Source of the DNA: Planctomycetaceae bacterium
GTDB lineage: Bacteria; Planctomycetota; Planctomycetia; Gemmatales; Gemmataceae
Assembly (NCBI GenBank): GCA_013823135.1
Contig: PNLP01000014.1
Location: 62,001-126,000 of the forward strand
Direction: 5' to 3'
DNA length: 64,000 bases
Part shown: positions 31,528 through 40,747 of the stretch, one piece after another
Position numbering within the stretch: position 1 is the first letter of the stretch
How the letters are laid out: every line of letters begins with the position of its first letter
Notes under the pieces: model-generated
Told to the model about the DNA's origin: nothing
The model's database searches: none
Seen by the model: the letters and a program-made list of their open reading frames with translations, nothing else
Position numbers and translations under genes: made by a program

Positions 31528-33690
31528 ATGCTGCGTTCCTCCCCCATTGCGTTGGCCGCCCTGCTTCTCTGTGTTGCGCCGGCATCGGCCCAGTTCGACG
31601 CACCGAATGCCGCCACGAACAAGCTCCCGGCCAAGTTCGCGGCAATGGCCGATGTGCAGATCGAGATGCCACCGAAGGTCAAGCGTGGCGAGACGGTCAC
31701 GATTAAAGTCACGGTGGATCTCAAGCCCGTGCTCGACGTCCACACATACCCCTTCTTCCCCAAAGACCCCAACCAGCCTTCGAAGAACAAGTTCGGGGTT
31801 GCCCCGGGCGACCTGACGCTACTCCCCGGCACCGTCGATCCGCCGACCCTGGTGGAGAAGCCGCGAGTTGGCAAGACACCCGGCCTCTTTGATCAGCAGT
31901 ACGTCCAGCCGAAGACGACGTGGGAGTTCAAGGCGCGTGTCTCCCCGACTGCAACTCCGGGCAAGAAGGATGTTCCACTCAAGGGATCTCAGATCCAGGT
32001 CTGCGGGCGGATCGACATCACGGACGAAGAACAGTGTGTGAGCGCGTTCGCGAATCACCTTCCGAACCTCGTCTTCGAGGTGACCGATGACCCGCCTGTC
32101 GGAGGCGTTGTAGTTGGGCCGGCGCCGACCGTCCCGACTACCCCCACATCGGTAAATCACCCTGCCGCGAGTGGTGCCAAGGTTGCCAAGTCCGCCGAGG
32201 CTTACACCGCCGACATGGACGCCATCCGCGCTGCCGTGGTGAAGGACGATGTTGCGACCGCAGAGGGAGTCAAGGCTCCCGATGCGGGGATGTGGCCGTT
32301 CATCCTGACGGCCGCCGCGTGGGGGTTGATCTCGCTCGTCACGCCGTGCGTCTTCCCGATGATCCCGATCACGGTGAGCATCTTCCTGAAGCACGCCCAC
32401 GGGTCGTTCCGCGAACGAATCAAGCTCGCGGGGGTCTACTGCCTCACCATCATCGTTGTGCTGGGATCGTCGGCGTTCGCGCTCCTGAAGTTCATGGCGT
32501 GGCTCTCCGCGCACCCCATCACGAACGTGCTCATGGGAACGCTGTTCCTCGTGCTGGCCCTGAGTCTCTTCGGGATGTACGAACTGACCCTCCCCAACTT
32601 CATGGTGCAGCGGCTTCAGAAGAAGCAAGCCAAGGGTGGTATGGTCGGCACGATCTTCGGGGCTCTGGCGTTCACAGTGATTAGCTTCACGTGCGTGGCT
32701 CCGTTCCTCGGCGGGTTCGCGGGAATCTCGGCGGCCGACTCCGGCGGCGGAAGCCTGATCTCGGTGCCCACCACGAAAGAAATTCTCGGCGGGTTGGCGT
32801 TCGCAACGGCGTTCGCGGCCCCGTTCTTCGTGCTCGCAATGGTGCCGGGGTTGCTCAAGGCACTGCCGCGTTCGGGTGGCTGGCTCGACAGCGTGAAGGT
32901 GGTGATGGGCTTCCTCGAACTGGCCGCGGCGTTGAAGTTCTTCCGCACCGCCGAACTCCGCGTGTTCTCGCCGGTGGAACTCTTCACCTACGATCTCGTG
33001 CTGTCCGGCTGGGTCGCGATCGCCTTTGCGTGCGGGCTCTACCTGCTGAACACCTACCGACTGCCTCACGACGAGGAGAAGCCGAACATCGGCGTGCCGC
33101 GACTGCTGTTCGCCGTGCTGTTCATGGGGTTGGGGTTCTACCTGCTGCCCGCGATATTCAAGACCGCGGACGGGAAGTCGCAGCGGCCCGCGGGCGCCGT
33201 GTACGCTTGGGTGCAAGCGTTCCTGTTGCCTGAATCGGAAAAGGGCTGGGGCACCGACTTGAAGGACGCGATCGAACGAGCACGGAAGTCCGGCAAGCCC
33301 GTGCTGATCGACTTCACCGGGGTGACCTGTACGAACTGCAAGTACAACGAGGAATCGGTGTTCACCCTTCCCGGAATTCGTGGTGAGTTCGACAACTTCG
33401 AGCAGGTGCAACTCTACACCGACGAGGTGCCAGCCAGCTCGTACTCGACCGATCCCGGAAAGGAAGCACGCGAGGCGGAGGCGGAAGCGAACCGCAACTT
33501 CCAGGTGAAGCTATTCGGCGACATCGCGTTGCCGCTCTACGCGGTTCTCGTGCCACTGCCGGACGGCAAACTGAAGCTCGTCGGCGGGAACTTCAACGGC
33601 AAGGACAATGCGACTTTCGAGGGGAAGATCAACTCGCCAGACAAGTTCGCTGCGTGGCTCAAGGAAGCGCTGGCGAAGGCGAAGAAGTAA
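31528..33690 (+). CDS. dsbD: Thiol:disulfide interchange protein DsbD
   Basis: A 720-aa protein: signal peptide, periplasmic alpha domain (residues about 30-195), eight-helix membrane domain and C-terminal thioredoxin domain. The alpha domain has VHTYPFFP and VCGRIDITDEEQC. The membrane domain has the redox cysteines in TPCVFPMIPITVS and TCVAPFLGGF. The thioredoxin domain has CTNC in GVTCTNCKYNEESV. It moves reducing equivalents from cytoplasmic thioredoxin to the periplasm, plausibly to the TlpA-NHL protein and the DsbD-alpha-like protein upstream. The start is ATG 31528; the RBS is weak. Confidence 0.92.
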   Translation: MLRSSPIALAALLLCVAPASAQFDAPNAATNKLPAKFAAMADVQIEMPPKVKRGETVTIKVTVDLKPVLDVHTYPFFPKDPNQPSKNKFGVAPGDLTLLPGTVDPPTLVEKPRVGKTPGLFDQQYVQPKTTWEFKARVSPTATPGKKDVPLKGSQIQVCGRIDITDEEQCVSAFANHLPNLVFEVTDDPPVGGVVVGPAPTVPTTPTSVNHPAASGAKVAKSAEAYTADMDAIRAAVVKDDVATAEGVKAPDAGMWPFILTAAAWGLISLVTPCVFPMIPITVSIFLKHAHGSFRERIKLAGVYCLTIIVVLGSSAFALLKFMAWLSAHPITNVLMGTLFLVLALSLFGMYELTLPNFMVQRLQKKQAKGGMVGTIFGALAFTVISFTCVAPFLGGFAGISAADSGGGSLISVPTTKEILGGLAFATAFAAPFFVLAMVPGLLKALPRSGGWLDSVKVVMGFLELAAALKFFRTAELRVFSPVELFTYDLVLSGWVAIAFACGLYLLNTYRLPHDEEKPNIGVPRLLFAVLFMGLGFYLLPAIFKTADGKSQRPAGAVYAWVQAFLLPESEKGWGTDLKDAIERARKSGKPVLIDFTGVTCTNCKYNEESVFTLPGIRGEFDNFEQVQLYTDEVPASSYSTDPGKEAREAEAEANRNFQVKLFGDIALPLYAVLVPLPDGKLKLVGGNFNGKDNATFEGKINSPDKFAAWLKEALAKAKK

Positions 33691-33708
33691 CGTTCCTCAC
33701 GTGATTCG

Positions 33709-33747
33709 CACCATCGACACACGGTGCCGATGGTGTTTCTGTTTTCG
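33709..33747 (+). terminator. Rho-independent terminator after dsbD
   Basis: The stem CACCATCG/CGATGGTG has a loop of about 12 nt and is followed by TTTCTGTTTT, 19 nt after the stop codon. Confidence 0.8.
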
Positions 33748-33875
33748 CATCTCGGGAATAAAGCGGCCCGCGTTGGGTCTCTTCTTGTGAGGGACGAGAC
33801 GGACGCGGCCGATCCCTCAAGCCCACTTCACACCGCGTCCAAATCCGTTTCACATCCCTGGTTCAGGAGCGTTCC

Positions 33876-34256
33876 ATGTTGCGAACATGTGTGCTGTGCT
33901 GCGCGTTGAGCGGCGTTTGTGCGTTGGCGATTGGTTGCAATCCGAACACGAGCAGCAGCGGGAGCAAGTCCACGAACCCCGACTCTGCCGCGGCCAAGAA
34001 GGACGAGGCCATCAAGGCGATGAAGGTGAAGTTGGACGAGATGGACAAGAAGGCCACCGAACTCAAGGAGAAGGCCGAGAAGGCGACGGGCGAGGAGAAG
34101 ACCAAGCTCGAAGCGAAGTGGAAGGAGCTGGCCCCGAAGCGTGAGGCGGCCGCGAAGAAGTTCGAGGAACTGAAGGCCGCCGCGGCCGACAAGTGGGAAG
34201 CCGCGAAGACCGAGGCCGAGAATTCGCTCAGCGAGTTCAAGAAGGCGATCGACTAA
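33876..34256 (+). CDS. Small lipoprotein with helical coiled-coil body
   Basis: A 126-aa protein. The signal peptide ends in a lipobox LAIGC (Cys at about residue 21). A Ser-rich spacer and then a Lys/Glu/Ala-rich amphipathic helix (residues about 40-125) follow, resembling an Lpp-like or stress lipoprotein rod. Function unknown. Its TAA stop is the first edge of a 35-bp perfect hairpin shared with the convergent operon. Confidence 0.75.
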   Translation: MLRTCVLCCALSGVCALAIGCNPNTSSSGSKSTNPDSAAAKKDEAIKAMKVKLDEMDKKATELKEKAEKATGEEKTKLEAKWKELAPKREAAAKKFEELKAAAADKWEAAKTEAENSLSEFKKAID

Positions 34257-34346
34257 TCAGTTCAAAATGCAGAGTGCAGAGTGCAAAATAGAAGACCAAT
34301 CATCGGCTTCCATTTTGCACTCTGCACTCTGCATTTTGAACTGATT
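34255..34346. repeat. Perfect 35-bp hairpin exactly between two convergent stop codons
   Basis: Arms 34255-34289 and 34312-34346 are exact reverse complements (35 of 35) with a 22-nt loop. The arm consists of GCAGAGT/GCAAAAT-like units. The left arm begins inside the lipoprotein stop (34254-34256) and the right arm ends inside the opposing VWA gene stop (34346-34348). It may serve as a bidirectional terminator. Confidence 0.97.
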
Positions 34347-36814
34347 TACACCATCCCCCACAGGCGGCGCAAGCCCCACTCGGCACCGAGTAGCAGCGCG
34401 AAGATCACGAGCCACGCGGGGAGGAATCCGGCCGAGTGGTTGCGTCGCCAGTCGGGGTAGAACTTCGGCTTCGGCTTCATCCCCACGTCCTTCTGCTCCT
34501 TCATTTCCTTGAGGAAGCTCGGCAGGTCTTCGAGCCGCAGAGCCTTGCCGCCGTTCGGAACCGAGAGCCGCGTCATGAAATCGTGGTTGGCGTTCACCAC
34601 GAGCATCTCGTCGGAGATGTCCGGTATCGCGATGAACTTCGCCGTGGCGCGGTGAAGCACGGGCTTCCCGTCGGGGCCGAGGAGTGGCTTGCCGTCCGGC
34701 CCCTTCTTCGGGCTCGTCAGCACGACGAAGTATTCGCCCTTCACACGCGGGCGGTACAGCACCTTCGCCCCATCCTTGTCGCGAATCACCGTCTCGGGTT
34801 TGGCCTTGTCGATCTCGGCGGCGTCGGGCTCGGTCTTGCCTTCGGGCAACGGCACGATCTTCACGGTGAACTCGGCGCTGGGGTCGTCGCCACCGCCGGG
34901 GAGTCGCACGCCGAGGCGCATGATCTGCTCGCCACCGATCTTCAGTTGGCGGTACGCGGGGCGGATGTACGCCTCGCCTTCCTCGTCTTCCTGGTGGGCG
35001 AGCCAGAGCAACACTTGCTTCCAGAAACGCGAGTGAATCTCGGAACCTTGCCGGGTCTTCGGCTGGCCGAGTTTCTCCCACAGGTACGTGTCATACGCGC
35101 CGAACGCCAGCACCCGGCCGCGAGCGCCGTCGCCAACCTGCCAGCCCACGAGCAGCGGGTCGGCACCATCGGGGATGGCCGTGCCCGCCGCGACGGCTTC
35201 CCGCAATGGCGAGGTCCAGGCGTACACGCTCGTGCCGGGCTTGCGGGTCATCTTGTTGTAACCCGTGAGCTTCGCAGCCGGTCGCGTTCGCACGGTCGTG
35301 TTCAACTCGTCCCACAGCGTCACGGTCTGTTTCGGGTCTTTCGAGAGCTTCATCATCTTGGAAAGGCCATCGTCCGTGGGGACCGTCTGGAACAGTTCCA
35401 GTGGGCGACCACCGGGGCCGTCGAGTCGTTCCACGATGGCAGATGCGGGATCGGCCGGCACCGTAACGGGGAGCAGATCGGCAGGCATTCCGCGGAAGGA
35501 GTGCTCGCCGCCGAGGAAGATGAGCCCCATGCCTTTCTTCAGCACGGCGTCGCGAATCTTGTCGAGCACGGAGATCGTCTTGCCGCCGCGGGTGAACGTG
35601 AGTTGGTTCGGCGAGATGTTGCCGATCACGATCACGTCGTAAGCCTGCGTGTCGAGGTCGAGGAACTCTTCCTCGGCCGCGGTAACAGCCCCGTCGGTCT
35701 GGCGAATCACTTCGTTGATGTCGAACCGTTTCTCGGATCGCAGCGCGTCGCGGAGGCGGGTTTCTTCCCAACGCAACCGGTCGATCACGAGCATCCGCAA
35801 GCCGTCCTTGGTCACCGTGAGGTAGGTTTCGGACTGGTTGTTGTCGCCGTTCAGTTCGCCCCGCAGCGGCAGGATCTGGTCGTCCTTCACCTGACCGACG
35901 ACGACCTTCACCTTCACCTCGCCCTTGGTTTCCGGTGCCTTCGCGGGAATCCGCAGTTTGTTGTCCTTCTCCTTGTCGAGCGTGAACTCTTCGGTCGCCA
36001 CGACCTTGCCGTCGATGAACAGCCGGGCGACGACGCGGGCTCCGCTGAAGCCGTAGGCGTTGACGTTCGCGGTCACCATCAGGTCCGTCTTGATCGGCAC
36101 CGGCGAGGGGTCGCAGTCGATGCTGGTGACCGCGATATCCTGGCCGACATTCCCGATGTTATCCGAGCCCACGGTGAACGTGGTCACGGGGCACTTGTGC
36201 CCCCAGCGTGTGGCCTCGGCAACGGCCGAGAACGCCTCGCCGTTATCGACGCCGTCGCCGATGATGAGGTGCCCGCGAAGGAACCGTTCGGTCTGCCAGC
36301 GGTCGAACGTCTTGTGCAGGTACGTTCCGTAGTCGGACCGCTTGCCGTCGGCCGGATCGGTCGCCGTGTACTTCGAGGTGGCTTCGCTGAAATCGGGGGT
36401 CGAGAACTTGTAGATCTGGACGTTCACGCTCTGCTCGGCCGCGAGTTCGTCGATGATCGGCTGGCACTTCTCCATCACCTTCCGCACCGCATCGACACGC
36501 GGTTGGTTGTTCACCTCGTCCTTGGTGGTCATGCTCTCGGACATGTCCACGCCGATCAGCAGCACGGACGGAATCTTCGGATTCTCTTGTACGCCGATGC
36601 TGGGGCGAAGTGCCGTGAGCAGCGCCACGGCCAGCGTGAGCAATCGCAGCGTCACGACGATCAGGATGCGCCGGCGGTTGGCGTTCGGGTGGCCGGTGTA
36701 GGTCCAGATGGTGAGCAGCACGAGCAGCACGGCGACGATGCCGAGCGCCGGCAACCCGACGGGTTCGATCGACCACGGGTACGCCAGCCGCATCGAGAAG
36801 AAGTAGTCGCTCAT
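34346..36814 (-). CDS. Large membrane VWA / glutamine-amidotransferase-like protein
   Basis: An 822-aa protein: two N-terminal membrane helices, a VWA domain with LIGVDMSESMTT (metal site) near residue 88, Ig-like strands, a GATase1-like region (GMGLIFLGGEHSFRG, residues about 415-440), a further beta-rich segment, and a C-terminal helix (FLPAWLVIFALLLGAEWGLRRL). Proteins of this architecture occur in planctomycete Bat-type clusters. Function unknown. The start overlaps the stop of the previous gene (ATGA), showing translational coupling. It is the last gene of the operon. Confidence 0.85.
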   Translation of the reverse strand: MSDYFFSMRLAYPWSIEPVGLPALGIVAVLLVLLTIWTYTGHPNANRRRILIVVTLRLLTLAVALLTALRPSIGVQENPKIPSVLLIGVDMSESMTTKDEVNNQPRVDAVRKVMEKCQPIIDELAAEQSVNVQIYKFSTPDFSEATSKYTATDPADGKRSDYGTYLHKTFDRWQTERFLRGHLIIGDGVDNGEAFSAVAEATRWGHKCPVTTFTVGSDNIGNVGQDIAVTSIDCDPSPVPIKTDLMVTANVNAYGFSGARVVARLFIDGKVVATEEFTLDKEKDNKLRIPAKAPETKGEVKVKVVVGQVKDDQILPLRGELNGDNNQSETYLTVTKDGLRMLVIDRLRWEETRLRDALRSEKRFDINEVIRQTDGAVTAAEEEFLDLDTQAYDVIVIGNISPNQLTFTRGGKTISVLDKIRDAVLKKGMGLIFLGGEHSFRGMPADLLPVTVPADPASAIVERLDGPGGRPLELFQTVPTDDGLSKMMKLSKDPKQTVTLWDELNTTVRTRPAAKLTGYNKMTRKPGTSVYAWTSPLREAVAAGTAIPDGADPLLVGWQVGDGARGRVLAFGAYDTYLWEKLGQPKTRQGSEIHSRFWKQVLLWLAHQEDEEGEAYIRPAYRQLKIGGEQIMRLGVRLPGGGDDPSAEFTVKIVPLPEGKTEPDAAEIDKAKPETVIRDKDGAKVLYRPRVKGEYFVVLTSPKKGPDGKPLLGPDGKPVLHRATAKFIAIPDISDEMLVVNANHDFMTRLSVPNGGKALRLEDLPSFLKEMKEQKDVGMKPKPKFYPDWRRNHSAGFLPAWLVIFALLLGAEWGLRRLWGMV

Positions 36815-37662
36815 GGCGTCCCCACCTTGGAATCAGCAAAGACCGGGCCGCGCATTCGATCCTGGGCAACCTTGATCCGTACTGCCTCGGCTTGCTGCAA
36901 CTGTGACTGAATGCCACTGAATCGGTAGAAGGTCACGATGCAGAGACTCGCGACGGGTGCCCACCAGGATAATTCAAACTCCCATGCCGGCAGGATGGTG
37001 AAGAACAAATACGCGGCAAGCAATCGGACGAAATTGCCGCGATGCACCCGGCTATCCAGCCCTCGCCGCGCGTTGGCACGATCGCGGGTGACGCCAAGTA
37101 GATGTTCCAGGCTCTGATCGGAGTCGCGTCGCCAGCCTGCCGCAATGAGTTTGGCCGATTCGTCTCGGTGGTGTCGTTCGAGTTCCGGGATGTTCTCCGT
37201 GTCCCAGACCTTCGTGACCCCGTGTTCCTCTTCCTGAGTCGCCGCAGCCACGCCGCCGGTCGTGAGCAGGATTCGCCTCTCGTCCCAGCACGTCGCAAAG
37301 AAGATCTGATTGTAGCCTGTAAACGGATGCGGGTGTTGCTGAACGAACGCGAACTGGCCCGAGGCGCGAGAGCGGAAGGTCATGACCTTTGTTCGGTAAG
37401 CCCAGTACCACCCGTAGAACCACAACCGCATGAACCCCGGCCCCAGTGGCTCGTAGCCGAGTTCACGAAGCGTGTTGAACGCGAGTTCGTAGTTCGGGTC
37501 GCGTCCATCGGGTTCGATCGCGGTGGGGTCTTCGGTTCCGCCGTTCTCGTAACCGCTGCCGATCGTACACATCAGGAACATGGGAACCCAGAACCACACA
37601 GCCCAGATGGCAGCGACGGCCCACAACGCCACGAGCAGGTATTCTTCGGTTTCAGGGTCCAT
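36811..37662 (-). CDS. Membrane protein of unknown function
   Basis: A 283-aa protein. The N-terminal helix is YLLVALWAVAAIWAVWFWVPMFLM, and two more hydrophobic segments lie near residues 210-250 (LLAAYLFFTILPAW, APVASLCIVTF). The central soluble part contains FGWYWAYRTKVMTF-like and GYNQIFFATCWDERRILLTT segments. No family recognised. It overlaps the next gene by 4 nt and starts about 6 nt after the BatE-like gene, so it belongs to the operon. Confidence 0.7.
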   Translation of the reverse strand: MDPETEEYLLVALWAVAAIWAVWFWVPMFLMCTIGSGYENGGTEDPTAIEPDGRDPNYELAFNTLRELGYEPLGPGFMRLWFYGWYWAYRTKVMTFRSRASGQFAFVQQHPHPFTGYNQIFFATCWDERRILLTTGGVAAATQEEEHGVTKVWDTENIPELERHHRDESAKLIAAGWRRDSDQSLEHLLGVTRDRANARRGLDSRVHRGNFVRLLAAYLFFTILPAWEFELSWWAPVASLCIVTFYRFSGIQSQLQQAEAVRIKVAQDRMRGPVFADSKVGTP

Positions 37663-37668
37663 ACTCAC

Positions 37669-38475
37669 TCAGCCTCTCACCACAGCAGTTCCCGGCACCC
37701 AGCCCACAACGCCGCCAGCCAGTCGGACCTGAACCCAGCCGCCGCGTTCCGCAAGTTTTCGCAGTTCCACGCCACGCGGTAGCCGCGATTCCACACGGGC
37801 AGGATACGTCTCCGCATTTCCCCTCCGCAACACCACGTCGCTGGCCAGCACCACGAGCGGGTGCCGTTCCGCTTGCTCGCGTTCGCGTGAATCGTGCCAC
37901 CAGAAGCCGCCGAGCACCGCCAACGCGACCCCGCACGCGCCGACCGCGAGGAACCACGCCGGGCGGCGTGTCATGGCGAAGCGGGTCACGCCGCCGCACG
38001 CGAGCAGCCACAGCACCCCCGCGACGAGCCAGGCTTCCACCTGCGACATTCGCGTGGCAATCCCCACAGTCGCCGGCGGTCGGCACTGGGCCGCGAGGTC
38101 ACCAGTGAGCGGATACGCGACCGCGGAGCGTGCGTCTTCGAGGGCCACTTGCAACGGTCGGTTCCACGGGGTGACCGCAAGTGCTCCGTTCAGCGCGACG
38201 ATGGCCGCGGGCAAGTTCCCGGCGAGGCGGTGAGCGTTCGCACGGTTCAACGCGAGGTCCGGGTTGTGGTGCCCGCGTCGCCAGAGTTCATCGTAACCGT
38301 TCGCGGCCTGGGCGAAAGCGGGCCGGGCCTTCGTCGAATCGTCGCGGAGTTTTGTGCCGTCGGTGAATGCTTGCTCGGCCGCTGCCAACAGCTCGGCATC
38401 TGTGGCCCCCGGTGAAGCGAAGGCTGGCGAGACGCATAGCACGAACGCGAGAATGGTCCCTGGAATGCGCATCAT
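37669..38475 (-). CDS. TPR and SH3 domain membrane protein (BatE-like)
   Basis: A 268-aa protein: a signal peptide (TILAFVLCVSPAFA), a TPR-like helical pair (FAQAANGYDELWRRGHHNPDLALNRANAHRLAGNLPAAI), two membrane helices (VEAWLVAGVLWLLACGGV, FLAVGACGVALAVLGGFWW), and a C-terminal bacterial SH3 domain (VVLRRGNAETYPAR...GWVQVRLAGGVVGWVP). The layout matches BatE. The start overlaps the preceding stop (ATGA at 38472-38475). Confidence 0.85.
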   Translation of the reverse strand: MMRIPGTILAFVLCVSPAFASPGATDAELLAAAEQAFTDGTKLRDDSTKARPAFAQAANGYDELWRRGHHNPDLALNRANAHRLAGNLPAAIVALNGALAVTPWNRPLQVALEDARSAVAYPLTGDLAAQCRPPATVGIATRMSQVEAWLVAGVLWLLACGGVTRFAMTRRPAWFLAVGACGVALAVLGGFWWHDSREREQAERHPLVVLASDVVLRRGNAETYPARVESRLPRGVELRKLAERGGWVQVRLAGGVVGWVPGTAVVRG

Positions 38476-39467
38476 GCCGCCTCCAGTCGGGCGACGATCG
38501 CGCTGGCGTCGGCAGCCAGTGACACCGCGTTGTCACTCGACGGGGCGAATCGTGCCGCGTCGCACGCCCGGAAGAACTCAGCGACTTGTTCGCAATCCGC
38601 AGTTGGCATTCCGATTTCCGCAAGCGCGACTGCCAATTCCGAAGGCGTGACGGCACCCGGCGGAAGCGGGAAGCGGGACCGCAAGTAGCCCAGCATGGCC
38701 GCGGCGATGGCTGCCGGCGGATCGTGAGTGTGGCTTGCCCAGGTGATCGCGTCCATGGCCCGGCGAGCGGCACGCGTACGGCGGATCGTCGCGAGTCGCT
38801 GGGCATCGGGATACAGCCGCCGCCACGCCGCGTACCAGCCAAGCGCGAACAACGGCCCGGCAACCCCGAGAAGCAACCACGCCCAGCTCGCGACGACCGC
38901 ACCGCGATCCAGCAGAGCCGGCCCGGTCGCGATTGCGAAGAGGTGTTCCGGCTCCACGAGCGGCATCGGCGGCGGCGGAACCTTCGGGGCCGCGGCCGTG
39001 ACCTTGATCGGAATGGGGCGTCCCGTGTTCGTCAGCTTGAACTGCTTGCCAGCAGGTGCGGCCGTGTTGAAGTAGTAGAAGTTCAGCGTTGGAATCTGAT
39101 CGGTCTTGCGATTGCGGGGCCGCAGCCGATACGAGAACTGCACCTCAGGGGAGCCCTCCGCAATCGGGCGGTCGGGGTTGTCGGTGATCGCGAATCGGTC
39201 GTTGAACTCGGGCAACTTCTTCAGATCGGGGCGAGTGATCTTCCGCGGGTTGGTCGCGTTCGAGATGGTCAGTGTCGCGACGAGTTCTCCGTCTTCGGGA
39301 ACCACATTCCGTTCCACGGCCCAGGCGACCTTCACCCCGCTGCCCGCCGCTCCGTAGAAGTCGCTGCTCGGCTGACCGACGAGGGGAATGTCTTGAGCAA
39401 GGATGAAGGATGAAGGATGAAGGATGAAACCAAAACAGAGGAGTGCGGTCGCAATGCTTCGCGCCAT
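38472..39467 (-). CDS. BatD-like membrane protein with repeat-encoded signal peptide
   Basis: A 331-aa protein. An exported Ig-like N-terminal half (VKVAWAVERNVVPEDGELVATLTISN, FAITDNPDRPIAEGSPEVQFSYRLRP) is followed by one membrane helix (VVASWAWLLLGVAGPLFALGWYAAW) and a cytoplasmic helical tail, as in BatD/oxygen-tolerance proteins. The signal peptide core FILHPSSFIL is encoded by four tandem TTCATCC heptamers, one arm of a hairpin whose other arm lies upstream of the start codon. No clear RBS precedes ATG 39467. Confidence 0.8.
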   Translation of the reverse strand: MARSIATALLCFGFILHPSSFILAQDIPLVGQPSSDFYGAAGSGVKVAWAVERNVVPEDGELVATLTISNATNPRKITRPDLKKLPEFNDRFAITDNPDRPIAEGSPEVQFSYRLRPRNRKTDQIPTLNFYYFNTAAPAGKQFKLTNTGRPIPIKVTAAAPKVPPPPMPLVEPEHLFAIATGPALLDRGAVVASWAWLLLGVAGPLFALGWYAAWRRLYPDAQRLATIRRTRAARRAMDAITWASHTHDPPAAIAAAMLGYLRSRFPLPPGAVTPSELAVALAEIGMPTADCEQVAEFFRACDAARFAPSSDNAVSLAADASAIVARLEAA

Positions 39468-39520
39468 GCACGTTAAGCTCGTCCGGGTTCTTGATTCATC
39501 CCTCATCCTTCGTCCTTGCT
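39396..39520. repeat. Heptamer hairpin with the BatD-like start codon in its loop
   Basis: Arms 39396-39421 and 39495-39520 (26 nt, two mismatches) are made of GGATGAA-type heptamers. An additional unit lies at 39422-39428. The 73-nt loop contains the start codon (39465-39467). Confidence 0.92.
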
Positions 39521-39690
39521 TGGGAACGGGCACGGAAAAAGTTCCCGCCGCGGAGCGGCGGGTGGGGGGTAGCCTACCGAGATGTTGGAGCTTACCCCCC
39601 CCACCCGGCTCGAAGACTCGCCGACCTCCCCCACAAGGGGGAGGTGAATACCGAGGTGCCATAATCAGGAAGTTATTCCGTGCCCGTTCC
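39521..39690. other. Hairpin-rich gap between the BatC- and BatD-like genes
   Basis: It contains inverted GC-rich words: CCGCCGCGGAGCGGCGG, GGGTGGGGGGT with its complement ACCCCCCCCACCC about 40 nt on, and CCTCCCCCACAAGGGGGAGG. No reading frame was identified. These could reduce read-through between two otherwise coupled genes. Confidence 0.6.
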
Positions 39691-40563
39691 TCACCAGTCG
39701 CGTGTGCCGGGCTTGTACTGCGGATACAGCGTGCGGAGCAAGTCGCGGCGATCCTTCTCCAGGCGTTCGGCCACGCGGCGAAGGTGTGCCCGCGTATCCT
39801 CGGGGCTGAGTTGTTGCACCGCGTCCTCGTTGTTGAGCTGCGGTGCGGCACCGGGCGTTCCCTGCGTCGGGTTCCCGTTCGGGTTCGGATTGGGCATCGG
39901 CACGGGTTGCGGTGGCTGTGGAACCGTTTTCGGGTTCGGTTCACCCGTGTTGCCGTTGCCGGGTTCGGGCGATTTCGGTTGCGGTTCGGTGTCGGTGGGC
40001 TGGGGCTTCGGTTGCTCGTCGTTCCGGGGGTCTTCCGGTGGCGGCGGGGAGTTCGGCCGCTCCTTGCTATCTGCCTTGCGTGCCTCGTTCCAGAGTGTCT
40101 TCGCGATTTCGAGGTTGTGCCGGGCGTCGGCCTTGAGCGGTTCGTCGGCAACACTCGAATCGACGCAGCGTTCCAGGCAGGCAATCGCGGATCGGTACAC
40201 GCTCGCCGCTCCGCCGCGACGCAGCAAGCACGTGCCGCGGTTGTACCACGCTTTCACCGCCCGTTCCGGCGGGCACGCGGGGTCGTCGAGCGTGCGGGCG
40301 TAGTGAACCTCGGCGTCGCGGAACTCGCCCTTCTGGAACAGAACCGCGGCCTGGTTGAACGCCACGAGCCCAGGGTCGGCCGTCAACTCCTCGGCCACCG
40401 TGTAGAGTCGGTTCGCCTCGTCGCGGTCGCCGGCCAGGAATGCGGCGTTCGCACGGCGAATCACGTCGTCGGGCGAATCATCGACCAGCGGAGCCGCAGC
40501 GGCGAGGAGACAACAGGCGCAAGCGACCAGGCCCACGACCCAACGATGATGTTTCCGCCTCAT
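39691..40563 (-). CDS. TPR protein with proline-rich tail (BatC-like)
   Basis: A 290-aa protein with a signal peptide (WVVGLVACACCLLAAAAPLV). Tetratricopeptide-like repeats follow (residues about 30-140: NAAFLAGDRDEANRLYTVAEEL, FNQAAVLFQKGEFRDAEVHYARTL, WYNRGTCLLRRGG). A long Pro/Asn/Gln low-complexity linker then ends in a helical DRRDLLRTLYPQYKPG terminus. It resembles BatC/BatB-fused TPR regions and is the first gene of the operon. ATG 40563 is preferred over the longer ATG 40593. Confidence 0.78.
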   Translation of the reverse strand: MRRKHHRWVVGLVACACCLLAAAAPLVDDSPDDVIRRANAAFLAGDRDEANRLYTVAEELTADPGLVAFNQAAVLFQKGEFRDAEVHYARTLDDPACPPERAVKAWYNRGTCLLRRGGAASVYRSAIACLERCVDSSVADEPLKADARHNLEIAKTLWNEARKADSKERPNSPPPPEDPRNDEQPKPQPTDTEPQPKSPEPGNGNTGEPNPKTVPQPPQPVPMPNPNPNGNPTQGTPGAAPQLNNEDAVQQLSPEDTRAHLRRVAERLEKDRRDLLRTLYPQYKPGTRDW

Positions 40564-40747
40564 GTGCCCCACCCTCGCGTGCATTCCCACCACTTACACT
40601 TTACCCATTCCCACAGCAGGCTCCATCTCTCCCTCGCACGGATTTTCTGGGATTGACACAGCCGTGAGGGAAGGTATGTCACTCAACTTTCACGCGGCGA
40701 GAAACTCGTTACGGTTTCGGGGAACGCCGCGAGTCGGGGGACGACTC

